This document shows, piece by piece, positions 29,570-40,310 of a stretch of 64,000 nucleotides of DNA. The DNA is taken from positions 1 to 64,000 of the forward strand of contig JADJLN010000001.1 in NCBI GenBank assembly GCA_016710115.1, given 5' to 3'. A program made the position numbers and the translations under genes. The notes below the pieces were generated by a model that was not told where the DNA came from, did not search any database, and saw only the letters and a program-made list of their open reading frames with translations. Origin of the DNA: Saprospiraceae bacterium. GTDB taxonomy: Bacteria; Bacteroidota; Bacteroidia; Chitinophagales; Saprospiraceae. Numbering within the stretch: the stretch's first letter is position 1; each line of letters starts with the position of its first letter.

Positions 29570-30345
29570 GGTAAAGGGTAAAGGGTGAAAGGGGCCCAAT
29601 ACCCAATACCACTATCGTCAGAATCACTGATTTTCGCGGATTTCAGGATTACACGGAATTCATGTTTTGGTCATTTGTATTTCTGAGTTGAAATTTATTT
29701 GGAATTTGATGCTTGTATTTTGGTGCTTCTCCCTTTGAGCTTGTTTGCTCGATCCGGAGCGCCCCAATACCCAATACCCAACGCCCAATACCACTATCGT
29801 CAGAATCACTGATTTTCGCGGATTTCAGGATTACACGGAATTCATGTTTTGGTCATTTGTATTTCTGAGTTGGAATTTGATGCTTGTATTTTGGTGCTTC
29901 TCCCTTTGAGCTTGTTTGCTCGATCCGGAGCCTCCAATACCTCAACACCCAATACCCAATACCCCCATTGTCAGAATTACTGATTTGCACGGATTTCAGG
30001 ATTACACGGATGGTATGTTTTGGTCATTCGCCTGCCTGCCGGCGAGGCATGGATTTCTGATTTGGTGCTTATTTGGGATTTAATGCTTGAGATTTGCCTG
30101 CCTGCCGGTAGGCAGGAAGCTTGATTGCCCGATCCGGAGCGACCCAATACCCAACACCCAATACCCAATACCCCCATTGTCAGAATCACTGATTTGCACG
30201 GATTTCAGGATTACACGGAATTCATGTTTTGGTCATTTGTATTTCTGAGTTGGAATTTATTTGGAATTTGATGCTTGTATTTTGGTGCTTCTCCCTTTGA
30301 GCTTGTTTGCTCGGTCCGGAGCCACCCAATACCCAATACCCCGCC
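29570..30345. repeat. Four degenerate copies of a 170-210 bp repeat joined by CCCAATA heptamers
   Basis: Each copy starts with CCCAATA/CCCAACA heptamers, then TCAGAATCACTGATTT, GGATTTCAGGATTACACGG, ATGTTTTGGTCATT, TGGTGCTT and GATCCGGAGC. The shared segment begins near 29613, 29793, 29963 and 30173. No coding capacity. The palindrome CCCCGAGTACTCGGGG at 29497-29512 lies just before the block, after rfbA. Similar text is common between Bacteroidota genes; units are too long and uneven for CRISPR. Confidence 0.85.
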
Positions 30346-30393
30346 CCCCGACAATTCCTTTGATTTTCTAATCCTCATCCGCCGCTCGTTCAC

Positions 30394-30401
30394 TACCTTT
30401 G
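30394..30401 (+). promoter_or_regulatory. Promoter -7 element for carB
   Basis: TACCTTTG, perfect TAnnTTTG, 26 nt before the carB ATG. No TTG at the expected -33 distance. Confidence 0.55.
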
Positions 30402-30427
30402 CACGCGGTTTGTAAAAGACGACCCGC

Positions 30428-33158
30428 ATGCCTAAAGATTCCTCTATTCGTTCCGTGCTGATCATCGGCTCCGGACCCATCATCATCGGCCAAGCCTGCG
30501 AATTCGATTACTCCGGCAGTCAAGCCTCCCGCTCCCTTCGTGAAGAAGGCATTGAGGTCATCCTGATCAATTCCAATCCGGCAACTATCATGACCGATCC
30601 GGTCACTGCCGACCATATCTACCTGCTTCCGCTCACCGTGGAAAGCCTCATTGAGATCTGTGAAAAACATCAGATCGATGCCGTCCTCCCGACCATGGGC
30701 GGTCAGACGGCCCTCAATCTGGCCATTGAAGCCGACCAGCAAGGCGTATGGGAACGATTCGGCATCCGGATGATCGGCGTGGATATCGCCGCCATCGAGC
30801 TGACCGAAAACCGGGAAGCGTTCCGGCAGCACATGATCAAGCTGGGGATGGGCGTCGCCCCTTCCTACATCGCCAACTCCTTCCTCGAAGGGATGGAAGC
30901 AGCTCAGAAAATCGGCTTTCCCCTGGTCATCCGGCCTTCCTATACACTGGGGGGCACCGGTGGAGGATTCTGCCACAAACCGGAGGAATTTGAAGAGGCG
31001 TTGCGCCGCGGACTGAACGCCTCACCCACGCATGAAGTGCTGGTCGAACAGGCTGTGTTCGGATGGAAGGAATTTGAAGGCCATGACGCTGTCCGATACG
31101 GCCTATCAGGAAATGCGAAATGCAGCGATTGTGATGATGCGCTCCCTCGGCAACTTTGCTGGAGGTTGCAATGTGCAATTCGCTCAAAATCCGGAAAATG
31201 AGGAGTTGATCGCCATTGAGATCAACCCCCGGGTCTCGCGATCTTCCGCACTGGCTTCCAAGGCAACCGGTTATCCGATCGCCAAGATCGCAGCCAAACT
31301 GGCTATCGGCTATTCACTCGACGAGCTGAAAAACCAGATCACAAAAACGACTTCCGCCTATTTCGAACCCAGCCTGGATTACGTGATCGTCAAGATGCCG
31401 CGCTGGAACTTTGAGAAATTCCACGGCGCCAATGACCTCCTCGGTCTGCAGATGAAATCGGTCGGAGAGGTGATGGCCATCGGTCGCAACTTCCTGGAAG
31501 CACTGCAGAAAGCCTGTCAAAGCCAGGAAGAAGGTCGGATGGGATTGGGTGCCGATAAAAAGGAATGGATCCGGACGGAAGACATCCTGGAGCGCTTGCA
31601 ATATGCCAGTGCCGACCGGGTCTATCGCATCAAGGATGCACTGCGTTTGGGTGTGTCCAGCAACACAGTCCACAAACTGACACAGATGGATCCCTGGTTC
31701 ATCCGACAGATCAAGCGGCTGGTGGAGTATGAAAAGCAACTGGATCGATACAATGTCCCGGAAGATATTCCACAGGAATTCTTCAAAGAACTCAAGCGGG
31801 TCGGCTACAGTGATGCCCAGATCGCCTGGCTGATGCGGGTTGACGAACAGGCGGTGACCAGACAGCGTTTCAAGTTGAATATTCGTCGGACCTATAAACT
31901 GGTCGATACCTGTGCGGCTGAATTCGAGGCGCAGACACCGTATTACTATTCCACCTTCGACGAGGAAAATGAAAGCATTCCGTCTGACAAGAAGAAGATC
32001 ATTGTCCTGGGTTCGGGTCCAAACCGGATCGGGCAGGGGATCGAATTTGATTATTGTTGCGTCCATGGACTGCTGGCCATCAAAGAGGCAGGATACGAGG
32101 CGATCATGATCAATTGCAATCCGGAGACGGTGTCTACCGATTTTGATATTGCAGACAAACTGTACTTCGAGCCTGTCTTCTGGGAACATATTCAGGAGAT
32201 CATCGAACTGGAAAAGCCGGAAGGGGTAATCGTCCAGTTGGGTGGACAAACTGCGCTGAAACTGGCGGAACAATTCTACAAGGCCGGTATCCCGATCATC
32301 GGTACAGATTATCGCAGTATGGACCTGGCAGAAGACCGCGGTGCATTCTCTGACCTGTTGAAAGCACAGGGCGTTCCCTATCCGGAATACGGCGTATCAG
32401 AGACAGTGGAAGAGGCATTGGCCATTGCCAAGCGTGTTGGATATCCGGTGCTGGTCCGCCCCAGTTATGTGTTGGGTGGACAACGGATGAAAATCGTCAT
32501 CAACGACCAGGAGCTGGAGCAATCGGTCCTCTCTATTTTTAAACATATGCCCGACAATCGGGTGTTGATCGACCAGTTTCTCGAACGCGCCAAAGAGGCT
32601 GAAATCGATGCCATCTGTGACGGGGATGAGGTGCACATCATGGGCGTCATGGAGCATATCGAACCAGCAGGCATTCATTCCGGCGATAGCAGTGCCATGT
32701 TGCCCACCTACAGTCTGAGCGAGGATGCGGTGAATACCATGATCGATTACACCAAACGAATGGCGACTGCCCTGAATATTCGCGGTTTGATCAATATCCA
32801 GTTTGCTATCCACACCGACAACATTTCAGGAGTGGCAAAGGTCTATGTGATCGAGGCCAATCCCCGCGCATCAAGGACGACCCCATTCATCGCAAAGGCA
32901 TACAAGGTACCTTATCTGAATATTGCTACTCAGGTGATGCTGGGAGCAAAAAAACTGAAGGACTTCGAGATCACAAAAAATCTCGAAGGCTATGCCATCA
33001 AAGTGCCGGTTTTCAGTTTTGACAAGTTCCCGAATGTGGACAAGCGCCTGGGCCCGGAAATGAAATCTACCGGGGAAATGATCCGGTTTATCAAAGATCT
33101 GAAGGATCCCTATTTCCGGGAGCTGGATCGCAATCGATCCATGTATTTGTTTAATTGA
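30428..33158 (+). CDS. carB: Carbamoyl-phosphate synthase large subunit, with an internal deletion
   Basis: Makes carbamoyl phosphate for arginine and pyrimidines. First ATP-grasp half: SGPIIIGQACEFDYSG, NSNPATIMTDP, PTMGGQTALN, RPSYTLGGTGGG. Second half: SGPNRIGQGIEFDYC, NCNPETVSTD, RPSYVLGGQRM, GIHSGDSSAMLP. The protein ends SMYLFN without the MGS regulatory domain, normal for Bacteroidota. Between GWKEFE (to nt 31078) and AMTLSDTAYQEMR (from 31080) about 35 conserved residues are missing, including the first-domain counterpart of IHTGDS, and the frame shifts by the same event; about 104 nt is absent. That loop helps bind substrate, so the gene as written cannot make active enzyme. Assembly error or real damage are both possible. 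Expected intact length is about 944 residues. Confidence 0.9.
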
Positions 33159-33188
33159 AGGCGCGGTTCGCCCCCCCCGCCCCCCCGA

Positions 33189-33647
33189 CCCCGAGTGCTC
33201 GGAGGGGCGGGGCTCTTTGCCCTTCGCACAGCTTGATATAACCGGACCTGACTTCGGTTGTAAGGAGTACAAGGAGATAGGTAAATGGTAAGACACATTC
33301 CTGATTCCTTCGTTCATCCCTCCACGGCGGGCAGGCATTCCTCATTCCTTGTTCCTGCGTTTTCTCCCCCGAGAACTCGGGGCTGGTTCCTGGTTACCTA
33401 TTGCTGGTGACTCAAGTGCGAGGCTTGGCCGTTTAAGGTTCAAGGGTCAGCTGGCGCTTCCCCTGTTCAACGTTCAAGGTGATAATGGCCGTTTTCCTGG
33501 TTCCTGATTCCTTCGTTCCTCATTCCTTGTTCCTGGTTAACTATTGCTTGGGACTCAAGTGCAAGGCTTGGTTGTTTAACGTTCAAGTCAAGGCCTGACG
33601 GCCTGCCTGTTCAAAGTTCAACGTGGTGTCTTATAGGCCCTCGGCCT
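33189..33647. repeat. Low-complexity gene-free block with an imperfect direct repeat
   Basis: Starts with C-rich tracts and the palindrome CCCCGAGT-CTCGG at 33189-33202, another (CCCCGAGAACTCGGGG) at 33367-33382. Two copies of a segment rich in TTCCTGATTCCTTCGTTCC then GACTCAAGTGC.AGGCTTGG and GTTCAAGG lie at about 33295-33460 and 33498-33590. No gene seen. Confidence 0.7.
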
Positions 33648-33716
33648 CCAGACGTTGGCCTTAATGGCCAAGTCTGGATCCGGACATCCCCCCGAGTCCT
33701 CGGGGGGATCGTCCGG
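33648..33716. repeat. Nested three-hairpin (cruciform-like) element, copy 1
   Basis: Outer arms CCAGACG (33648-33654) and CGTCCGG (33710-33716) pair at 6 of 7 positions and enclose three hairpins in a row: TTGGCC/GGCCAA (33655-33671), the near-palindrome GTCTGGATCCGGAC (33672-33685), and ATCCCCCCGAG/CTCGGGGGGAT (33686-33709, 11 bp). The same layout with different stem sequences occurs at 44042-44111. Confidence 0.6.
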
Positions 33717-33872
33717 GCTCGGTCCTCATTCCACGATCCTCGCAATAACCCAATAACGAAATAACGACCCTCCCCTCCTCAACTTCTCCCCTCCACCTTG
33801 ACTCTGAAAACTTGCGTATATTCGAAGTTCACTTCGGGGCATTAAACTCCCCTGTGTAGCTAAAATCACAAA

Positions 33873-34120
33873 ATGAGGATCCTCCAGACAACGTTTCTTT
33901 GCTTTTCGGGTCTTCTATGGACAGGATGTTCAAATTCAAATCAGCGTGCTGATGTGAATGATTCGCCGATTATGGATACCTCATCGTAGAAGTTCAGGAT
34001 TCGGTCATCCATTTTGATCCTGAAACCTATGCTGCGGATACTTATTATATTGCACGATATGACACTTTGATTCCATCCAAATCGAACGCTTCTGGCGACC
34101 AGAACGAATCCTATGGTTGA
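33873..34120 (+). CDS. Small lipoprotein (one frameshift)
   Basis: From the ATG at 33873 the frame reads a lipoprotein signal (FLCFSGLLWTGC) then SNSNQRADVNDS and stops after 38 codons. The next frame continues without a gap as YLIVEVQDSVIHFDPETYAA, DTYYIARYDTLIPS and ends at 34120. One base missing near 33975-33985 would give a protein of 82 residues. The lipobox (LWTGC) makes a real gene likely despite the size. Function unknown. Confidence 0.5.
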
Positions 34121-34139
34121 GTCCTGGAATAATCATTAG

Positions 34140-34200
34140 GTTTACCCAACACCCAACACCCAACACCCAATACCCAACACCCAACACCCAATACCGAATA
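34140..34200 (+). repeat. Heptanucleotide array (CCCAACA/CCCAATA)n
   Basis: About eight tandem units of CCCAACA or CCCAATA directly before the next gene. Units with the same orientation occur in at least seven other intergenic places in this window. Confidence 0.9.
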
Positions 34201-34217
34201 GAATAAACTCCAACCAA

Positions 34218-34718
34218 ATGATCATGCCCCTGTTCTCAACCATACTCGCCTCCCTTCTTCTGTGGTCATCCGCTCCAACGGTAAACCCCGTTTTGCCAGA
34301 TGGCATCTATCTGGTCATGGAAACATATGATACCAAACCTGCCGGCGTGGCTGTGGGCCAGGTCATTTCCTATAGCCACGACTTTCTGGATGATCCTGAA
34401 GGGGAAGCCCTGTTCATTTGCGTCAATCCAGCCGATTATGTGCCACTGAATCTCTCGACCGCACCCGAAGGAGTCGTACAAGCCGACAAGCGGATCCATC
34501 TTCTCCTGTCCCTGGAAAGTGCTTCAGCGAAGCGATTGGCAGAATTCACGACCCGAAATGTCAACCAGGAAGTGGTTATAGTCATCAATGGGGAAGCTGT
34601 CACCATGCACAAGATCCGCACCCCGATCACTGAGGGGAAATTGCAGATCACCCGATGTACGGATCACGCCTGTGAAAAGCTGTTGATTGCTCTGAAGGAC
34701 AACGTTATTCAGAAATAA
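34218..34718 (+). CDS. Exported protein with a SecD P1-head-like domain
   Basis: 166 residues with an N-terminal hydrophobic signal (LFSTILASLLLWSSAPTV). The body has two parts: YLVMETYDTKPAGVAVGQV and, near the C-terminus, ATR-like FTTRNVNQEVVIVINGEAV with KIRTPITEGKLQI. The latter resembles the periplasmic P1 head of SecD (substrate-binding subdomain with the pattern VVLDG.V...P.I..PI..G). It lacks all SecD membrane segments, so it is a free-standing domain. Two cysteines (TRCTDHACE) near the end could form a disulfide. Family assignment is by pattern only. Confidence 0.6.
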   Translation: MIMPLFSTILASLLLWSSAPTVNPVLPDGIYLVMETYDTKPAGVAVGQVISYSHDFLDDPEGEALFICVNPADYVPLNLSTAPEGVVQADKRIHLLLSLESASAKRLAEFTTRNVNQEVVIVINGEAVTMHKIRTPITEGKLQITRCTDHACEKLLIALKDNVIQK

Positions 34719-34793
34719 CACAACGACTTCCGGTTTCCGCAGGAGCGAACGTCCGCTATCGGTGTATCTTCCGCATACAACGAATCCAGACGC

Positions 34794-36088
34794 ATGTATC
34801 CTCATCTTCTATTTCTGATTTGCTGTTTTTCTTTCAACCAGATGGTATCTGCTCAGACCCTTTCCTCAGCGGAATACCAGAAACTGATCAGTTTATATCA
34901 GCATCTGCATGCCAACCCGGAGCTCTCCCTGCAGGAGGTGGAAACATCTACCCTGCTCACCCGGGAGCTGGACAGGATCGGACTGTCCTATCGCCATCCG
35001 ATCGGCGGTCATGGCATAGCCGGTCTCCTCGAAAATGGGGACGGACCAATCCTGTTGCTGCGGACAGATATGGATGCCCTGCCCCTGGAGGAAAAGACAG
35101 GAGCGGCATATGCCAGCACTGTCCATGTGGAGAAGGAAGGGAAAATGACCGGTGTCATGCACGCGTGCGGCCACGATTTGCATATGACCGTGTGGCTGGG
35201 CACGTTGCAGTACCTGGCTTCTCACAAGAACACATGGAAGGGAAAGATCCTCTTCGTGGCCCAGAGTGCAGAGGAAACAGGCCAGGGGGCGAAACTGATG
35301 CTGGAGGATGGGTTGTATTCTCATTTCCCCAGGCCTGACCTGGCCCTCGCCTGGCACACCAGTGCAGAACTTCCCTCGACGACTGTTGGCCTGTGTACCG
35401 GTTGGGCCATGGCCAATGTCGATATGCTGTCCATGCTGGCTCGTGTAATCGCCGTGCATGGGGCATCTCCCCACCTCGCTATCGACCCGGTGGTTACAGC
35501 TGCCAGGATCATCGTCGATCTGCAGACTATTGTGTCCCGTGAGCGTTCTCCCTTTGAACCTGCTGTGATCACCGTCGGGGCTATTCACGGTGGTACGGTG
35601 GAAATATCATCCCGGATGAGGTCCGGCTTGAACTGACGGTCCGCTCTTTCGGAGATGAGCAACGCGCTGCCCTGGTCAAAGCGATCGAACGCACCTGCCG
35701 GGGTACTGCAATTGCCGCCGGAGTGCCAGATACACTTCTTCCTGTGGTAACCGTTCGGGATATGTTTACCCCGGCATTGTACAATGATCCGGAACTGGCT
35801 GGCCGGGCAAAACAGATATTGATTGATTTGTTGGGCAACGAACATGTGGTGGACATGGAGGCACAGACGATCGGGGAGGACTTTTCCAGATACGGTCGTC
35901 AGGAACCACGCATCCCTTCCCTGATGCTGCGACTGGGTACCGCCAGACAGGATATGGTATCATCGGCTGGAAGCCATACATTGCCCGGGCTGCATTCCCC
36001 GTTTTACCTGCCGGATGCGGAACAGGCCATTCCCCTGGGGATCGAGGTCATGAGCAGGCTGATCGGCCAGCTGTCCCTATCCGAATGA
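34794..36088 (+). CDS. Exported M20 amidohydrolase (hippurate/IAA-amino acid hydrolase type; one frameshift)
   Basis: Zinc metallopeptidase of the M20D group that hydrolyses N-acyl amino acids. Signal peptide (LLFLICCFSFNQMVSAQ), then motifs HANPELSLQE, LRTDMDALPLEE, MHACGHDLHMT, AQSAEETGQGAKLM, WHTSAELP and the tail SAGSHTLPGLHSPFY. The lid domain lies between about residues 200 and 320. The frame breaks at the GG of 35600-35601: GGTGGAAATATC needs one more G to read NIIPDEVRLELTVRSF. About 431 residues after repair. A periplasmic enzyme, likely part of peptide or acyl-amino-acid scavenging together with the next genes. Confidence 0.88.
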
Positions 36089-36410
36089 GGGGATCTGGAC
36101 GTTGCAAAAGAGAAAGAAAGAAGAGCTGTGCAACGAATGACTTGCAGGCGTAAGAGGTTCAATGGCTGAATATCCATTCTGTAGTTCCCTGTTGATCATC
36201 AGTGGAGTGGATGGTGCACTTCCTAAGTCGTTCGTACTTACCCATCGTATGCAGATTTGATGATGACCAGGATCATGTGACCAGGTTCATACAGGTCATT
36301 CAATTGACATTGAGAACACGGTAACTTTTCACACATAATCTCCTTCAATTCATACTTGAAGGGAATCCAATTCTTGCGATCAACAGGAGGAATCGACAAA
36401 CAGGGATTGC
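36089..36410. other. Intergenic stretch, AT-richer, no confident gene
   Basis: Composition changes here to the AT-richer DNA that continues to about 40.3 kb. A TAACTTTT box at 36322-36329 is one mismatch from TAnnTTTG and could serve the next gene. A 64-codon minus-strand frame has no supporting features. Confidence 0.4.
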
Positions 36411-37973
36411 ATGCCGACATCCATTTATACAATTCGAGGTTATATCCTCATTTTGGTGGTTACCTTATTCGGGAATCGAATAGAGAGCCAATCAGCTGAC
36501 TATCCATTGTCAGATGAAAGGAGCCGGGCGTTTCTGGTCAATTTTATTTCTACTTATCTGGCAATTCCATCGGTGACTGGAACAGAACGGACAGCTGGAA
36601 GATACTTTGCCCAGCAATGTGAACGCGAGGGTCTGGTTGTGCGCATTCTTACAGATGAAGAGGACAGGTATAATTTTGTGGCCTCTCTATACCCACTGGA
36701 AAGCGGAAAGCCCAATATCATCCTGTTGAATCACATTGATGTGGTGGATGCAGGCGACCCGGCATTATGGGCCCATCCACCTTACTCTGGTGCTGTTGTG
36801 GATGGTGAGATCTGGGGTCGTGGTGCCATTGATAATAAGGCCATGGCTGCTATGGAATTTGCCGCATTGATCGACTTTATAACATTATCAAAAGAACAGG
36901 ATTTACCATTTAATGTCAGTATTCTGGCTGTTTCCGGAGAAGAAACAGGAGGCGAAAAAGGTGCGGCTGTTGTGACCGGGCAGTTTTTTCAGTTATTGAA
37001 TCCAATCGTCCTTTTGGGAGAGGGTGGTTCGGGTATTTCCGGTGTTATACGGTCTGACCCATCCCGATTTCTTTATGGGATATCGATCAATCACAAAAGA
37101 GCGCTCTGGTTACGACTGACGTTGCGACAGGCAAGTTCCGGGCATGGCTCTGTGCCATCAAAGGAAAATGCAACTATGCTGATGGTATCTGCCCTGGAGC
37201 GATTGAACGGCAGAAAAAGAGCATTGTTTTTTTCATCTGCTGCGCGAATAATGTTCACAGAACTCAGTCAGTATGAAGCGGGATTTACACGGGTTGCTCT
37301 CAGAAATGTGGGTTTGTTCAAGCCCTTTCTCGAATCGTCCTTGCGCAAGGAACCTGTGATTCATGCCCTTGTGACAAATACGGTTACGCTTACAGGCATA
37401 AAAAACCCCGCTGGAGGAGACAATCAAGTACCACAGGAAGTGGAGGCTATACTTGATTGTCGTCTTTTGCCAGAAACAGATACAGAGGATTTTCTTCGTG
37501 AGTTGGCAGCTATTCTTGACAATGAGAATATCTGTATTGAAGTGATAAAGGAAACTGTAAGAGCTAGTGACACGCGACCAGATGTGTTTTATTCCATGCT
37601 TGAAACAGCATTGAAGCGAACATATCATGGAGCGGAAGTAGCTCCAATCCTTTTTCCGGCCTCTAATGATAACAACTATTTTCGATCAAAGGGGGTGGCA
37701 GCCTATGGAATTCTCCCCATTCCGATGACTCCGGAAATGATAGCCGGTATACATAATATAAATGAGCGGGTTCCTATTTCTGCGTTGCTTAGTGGATCGG
37801 CAGTATACCGTAATTTTTTATACCAGATATTTGAATCCGCCCTCACACCCTCCTCTTTGACACAGGTTGTTCGCGGAAAAATTAAAGATAAAATTCTGGG
37901 TCTTCTGTCCCTGATTGTATGGTCATTCTGGCGAGTGATTCCGCTGTCATTCATGCAGGCCGCACCAACATGA
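36411..37973 (+). CDS. Exported M20 carboxypeptidase (PM20D1-like), frame continuing into a TonB receptor
   Basis: Signal-anchor-like start (GYILILVVTLFGNRIESQ), then M20 motifs: AIPSVTGTERTAGRY, LLNHIDVVDAGD with the first metal His/Asp, WGRGAIDNKAMAA, SGEETGGEKGAA and HNINERVPISAL at the C-terminal catalytic His. The peptidase domain ends near YRNFLYQIFE at about nt 37845, normal for the family. Without a stop the frame goes on as SLTQVVRGKIKDK, which is the first strand of a TonB-receptor N-terminal domain, and then stops at 37973 only because of a frame break. So either a fusion or a small deletion has removed the boundary. Lower GC than flanking genes. Confidence 0.82.
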   Translation: MPTSIYTIRGYILILVVTLFGNRIESQSADYPLSDERSRAFLVNFISTYLAIPSVTGTERTAGRYFAQQCEREGLVVRILTDEEDRYNFVASLYPLESGKPNIILLNHIDVVDAGDPALWAHPPYSGAVVDGEIWGRGAIDNKAMAAMEFAALIDFITLSKEQDLPFNVSILAVSGEETGGEKGAAVVTGQFFQLLNPIVLLGEGGSGISGVIRSDPSRFLYGISINHKRALWLRLTLRQASSGHGSVPSKENATMLMVSALERLNGRKRALFFSSAARIMFTELSQYEAGFTRVALRNVGLFKPFLESSLRKEPVIHALVTNTVTLTGIKNPAGGDNQVPQEVEAILDCRLLPETDTEDFLRELAAILDNENICIEVIKETVRASDTRPDVFYSMLETALKRTYHGAEVAPILFPASNDNNYFRSKGVAAYGILPIPMTPEMIAGIHNINERVPISALLSGSAVYRNFLYQIFESALTPSSLTQVVRGKIKDKILGLLSLIVWSFWRVIPLSFMQAAPT

Positions 37974-40222
37974 TTGGTGAATTCAGAATGGAAAATGTGC
38001 CAATTGGAAGATATCGAATGAACGTACTGGCAGAAGGGTACACCATGATGGATATTCCCGGGATTGTTGTGAGTACGGGCAATGAAGTCATGCTCAATTG
38101 TGCACTTGATGAGTTGGCTGAAAATATTGGTACAAAAGCCAGTATGGCCAAGCTGAGTGCCATGAATGAAATGTCAACTGTCAGTACCAAGACGTTTGAT
38201 ATGGATGAAACCGGTCGCTACCCTGGAAGTCGTAATGATCCAGCGAGAATGGTGGCCAATTACCCGGGTGTTCGTGGTGCGGATGATTCCAGGAATGACA
38301 TTATTATTCGCGGCAACGCTCCGTTTGGTCTGGGTTGGAGACTGGAGGACATCGATATTCCCAATCCCAATCATTTTGCCATTTTTGGGACGTCAGGAGG
38401 AGGGGTGAATATCCTGAACAGCCAGCTGCTCGATCGTTCGGATTTTTATACAGGTGCTTTTCCTGCTGAATTCGGTAACTCGATTGCCGGTGTTTTTGAT
38501 CTTCAGATACGGGCAGGAAATAATGAACAGCATGAGGCATCGATTGAAACAGGTTCCATACACACCGGTCTCAGTATTGAAGGACCTTTGAGCAAGCGTC
38601 AGAAAGCATCCTATCTCGTGTCTTACAGGCATTCGACGTTAAGCCTGACAGATCATCTTTTTGAGAATGGTACACTGGATTATTCACATCGTTTCGGTGT
38701 TGATGCTATTCCGCATTTTAATGATGTGGCATTTAAACTGAATATTCCCATTAACCGCAAGTCTTCATTAGGTGTTTTTGGGACAGGAGGGATCAGCAAG
38801 ATTACTTTTCTGGAGAGTCAGCGAAAACCTTGTTCCTTTTCTTTTGAAGATCATGGACAGGATGTCAATTTTGGATCGAAGATGGGCGTCATGGGTGTGA
38901 ATTATTCATCTGTTCTTTCGCCATCGACCAATCTGAAACTTACGGTGTATTCATCTTATCAGGGGATGCAGACTGATCGTCGAAGGATATTCAGGGATAC
39001 ACTTACGCAAAATGTGACCGGGACTCGACAGGAGTATTGGAATGATTCTGATGAGTATGATTTTGGCATTTCATGTCGGTTGAATAAGAAAATAAATGCC
39101 AATCATACATTGAAAACAGGTTGGATCGCTGAGCAGGTTAATTTTCGAATGACAGACTCTTGCCGGGAACCAGTATCAGGTGCACATGGATCTACATATA
39201 CTGTACGTGCTTTTGCACAGTGGAGATACAGGATCAGTCGGGACCTCTCGGTGAACATGGGTGTGAATGGAATTTGGTTCGATCTTTCCCGGTCCTGGGC
39301 TCTTGACCCTCGGGCCGGATTGGTTTGGAACCTTTCACGGAAAAGCACCATCTCTGCGGCTGTTGGCATTCACAGCCAGATACAACCTCTTTACCTGTAT
39401 CTTCAGAACCTGAAAAATGAGGATGGAACTATAGGAATGTATAACCAAAATATCGGACTGACGCGAAGTCAGCATTATATTCTGGGTTTTGACCGGATTC
39501 TCACAATCAATCTGCATTGGAAATTGGAGGCTTATTTTCAGAATATCACAAATATTCCTGTACAACGAAGTCCAAGCTCATGGTCAATGGTAAATGAAGG
39601 ACTTGACTTCAAACTCAGCTTTCCAGGAATTCTTCAGAATACGGGCACGGCATATAATTACGGTTTGGAATGGACATTGGAACGGACCTTCAGTAAACAG
39701 TATTATTATTTATTTACAGCTTCCGTATTTGATTCTAAATACACAGGCAGTGATCGAGTCATTCGAATACAGATGCCAACGGAAATTACATTCTGAATTT
39801 TGTTGTCGGAAAAGAATTTACGATAAATCCACGACATTCACTAAATCTTGGACTGCGTGCCAATCTTTCTGGAGGCAGACGGCATACGCCAATTGATCTG
39901 AATAAATCGATAGACCAGGAAAGGACAATCTATATTGACTCATTGGCCTATACATTGCAGTTCCGGGATTATTTCCGTGCAGACCTGAAAGTAACTTATC
40001 AGATAAATCGGAAGAAGCTGTCTCATGAGATGGGGTTAGATTTGATCAATATGATACCTGTCCGGTTCAGGGGGGAAAGTGATTTGCCGGAAGGATGTTC
40101 GTTTTTTCCGTTGAGTACCCAAAATGTGTTGACTTCCCCTGTATGACCCTGTCGGAAAACAGATACGTACGGAATATCAGCTGGGGTTCCTCCCTATTCT
40201 GTATTATAGAATTCGATTTTAA
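37857..40222 (+). CDS. TonB-dependent receptor (three frameshifts, signal peptide missing)
   Basis: Outer-membrane active transporter. N-terminal CarboxypepD_reg-like domain (VVRGKI, MIGEFRMENVPIGRYRM), plug domain (IIIRGNAPFGLGWRLEDI, AFPAEFGNSIAGVFD) and a beta-barrel ending LPILYYRIRF at 40222 with the usual terminal Phe. Three breaks are each cured by one base in a homopolymer: A run at 37890-37893 (GATAAAATT needs one more A), AA at 39766-39767 (giving NTDANGNYILNFVVG) and the C run near 40137 (giving LYDPVGKQIRTEYQLG). No signal peptide or start codon precedes the domain; the frame is joined to the M20 peptidase. Substrate unknown; neighbours suggest peptides. Confidence 0.8.
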
Positions 40223-40310
40223 TCCTGAGAAAATTTATCTTTCTTAACCGGATAGAAGAAATTGTGAAGTGAGAGATGAATTACATTTTGCTCAGATCCT
40301 CCAATCAGGG

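Noticed and set aside
29570..30345. Possible CRISPR array
   Set aside because: Units are 170-210 bp, uneven, and there are no short unique spacers or cas genes.
31314..32273. 319-codon minus-strand frame opposite carB
   Set aside because: Shadow; carB motifs are clear on the other strand.
36238..36432. 64-codon minus-strand frame with four cysteines
   Set aside because: Overlaps the M20 gene start, no promoter or homology clue; too weak to call.
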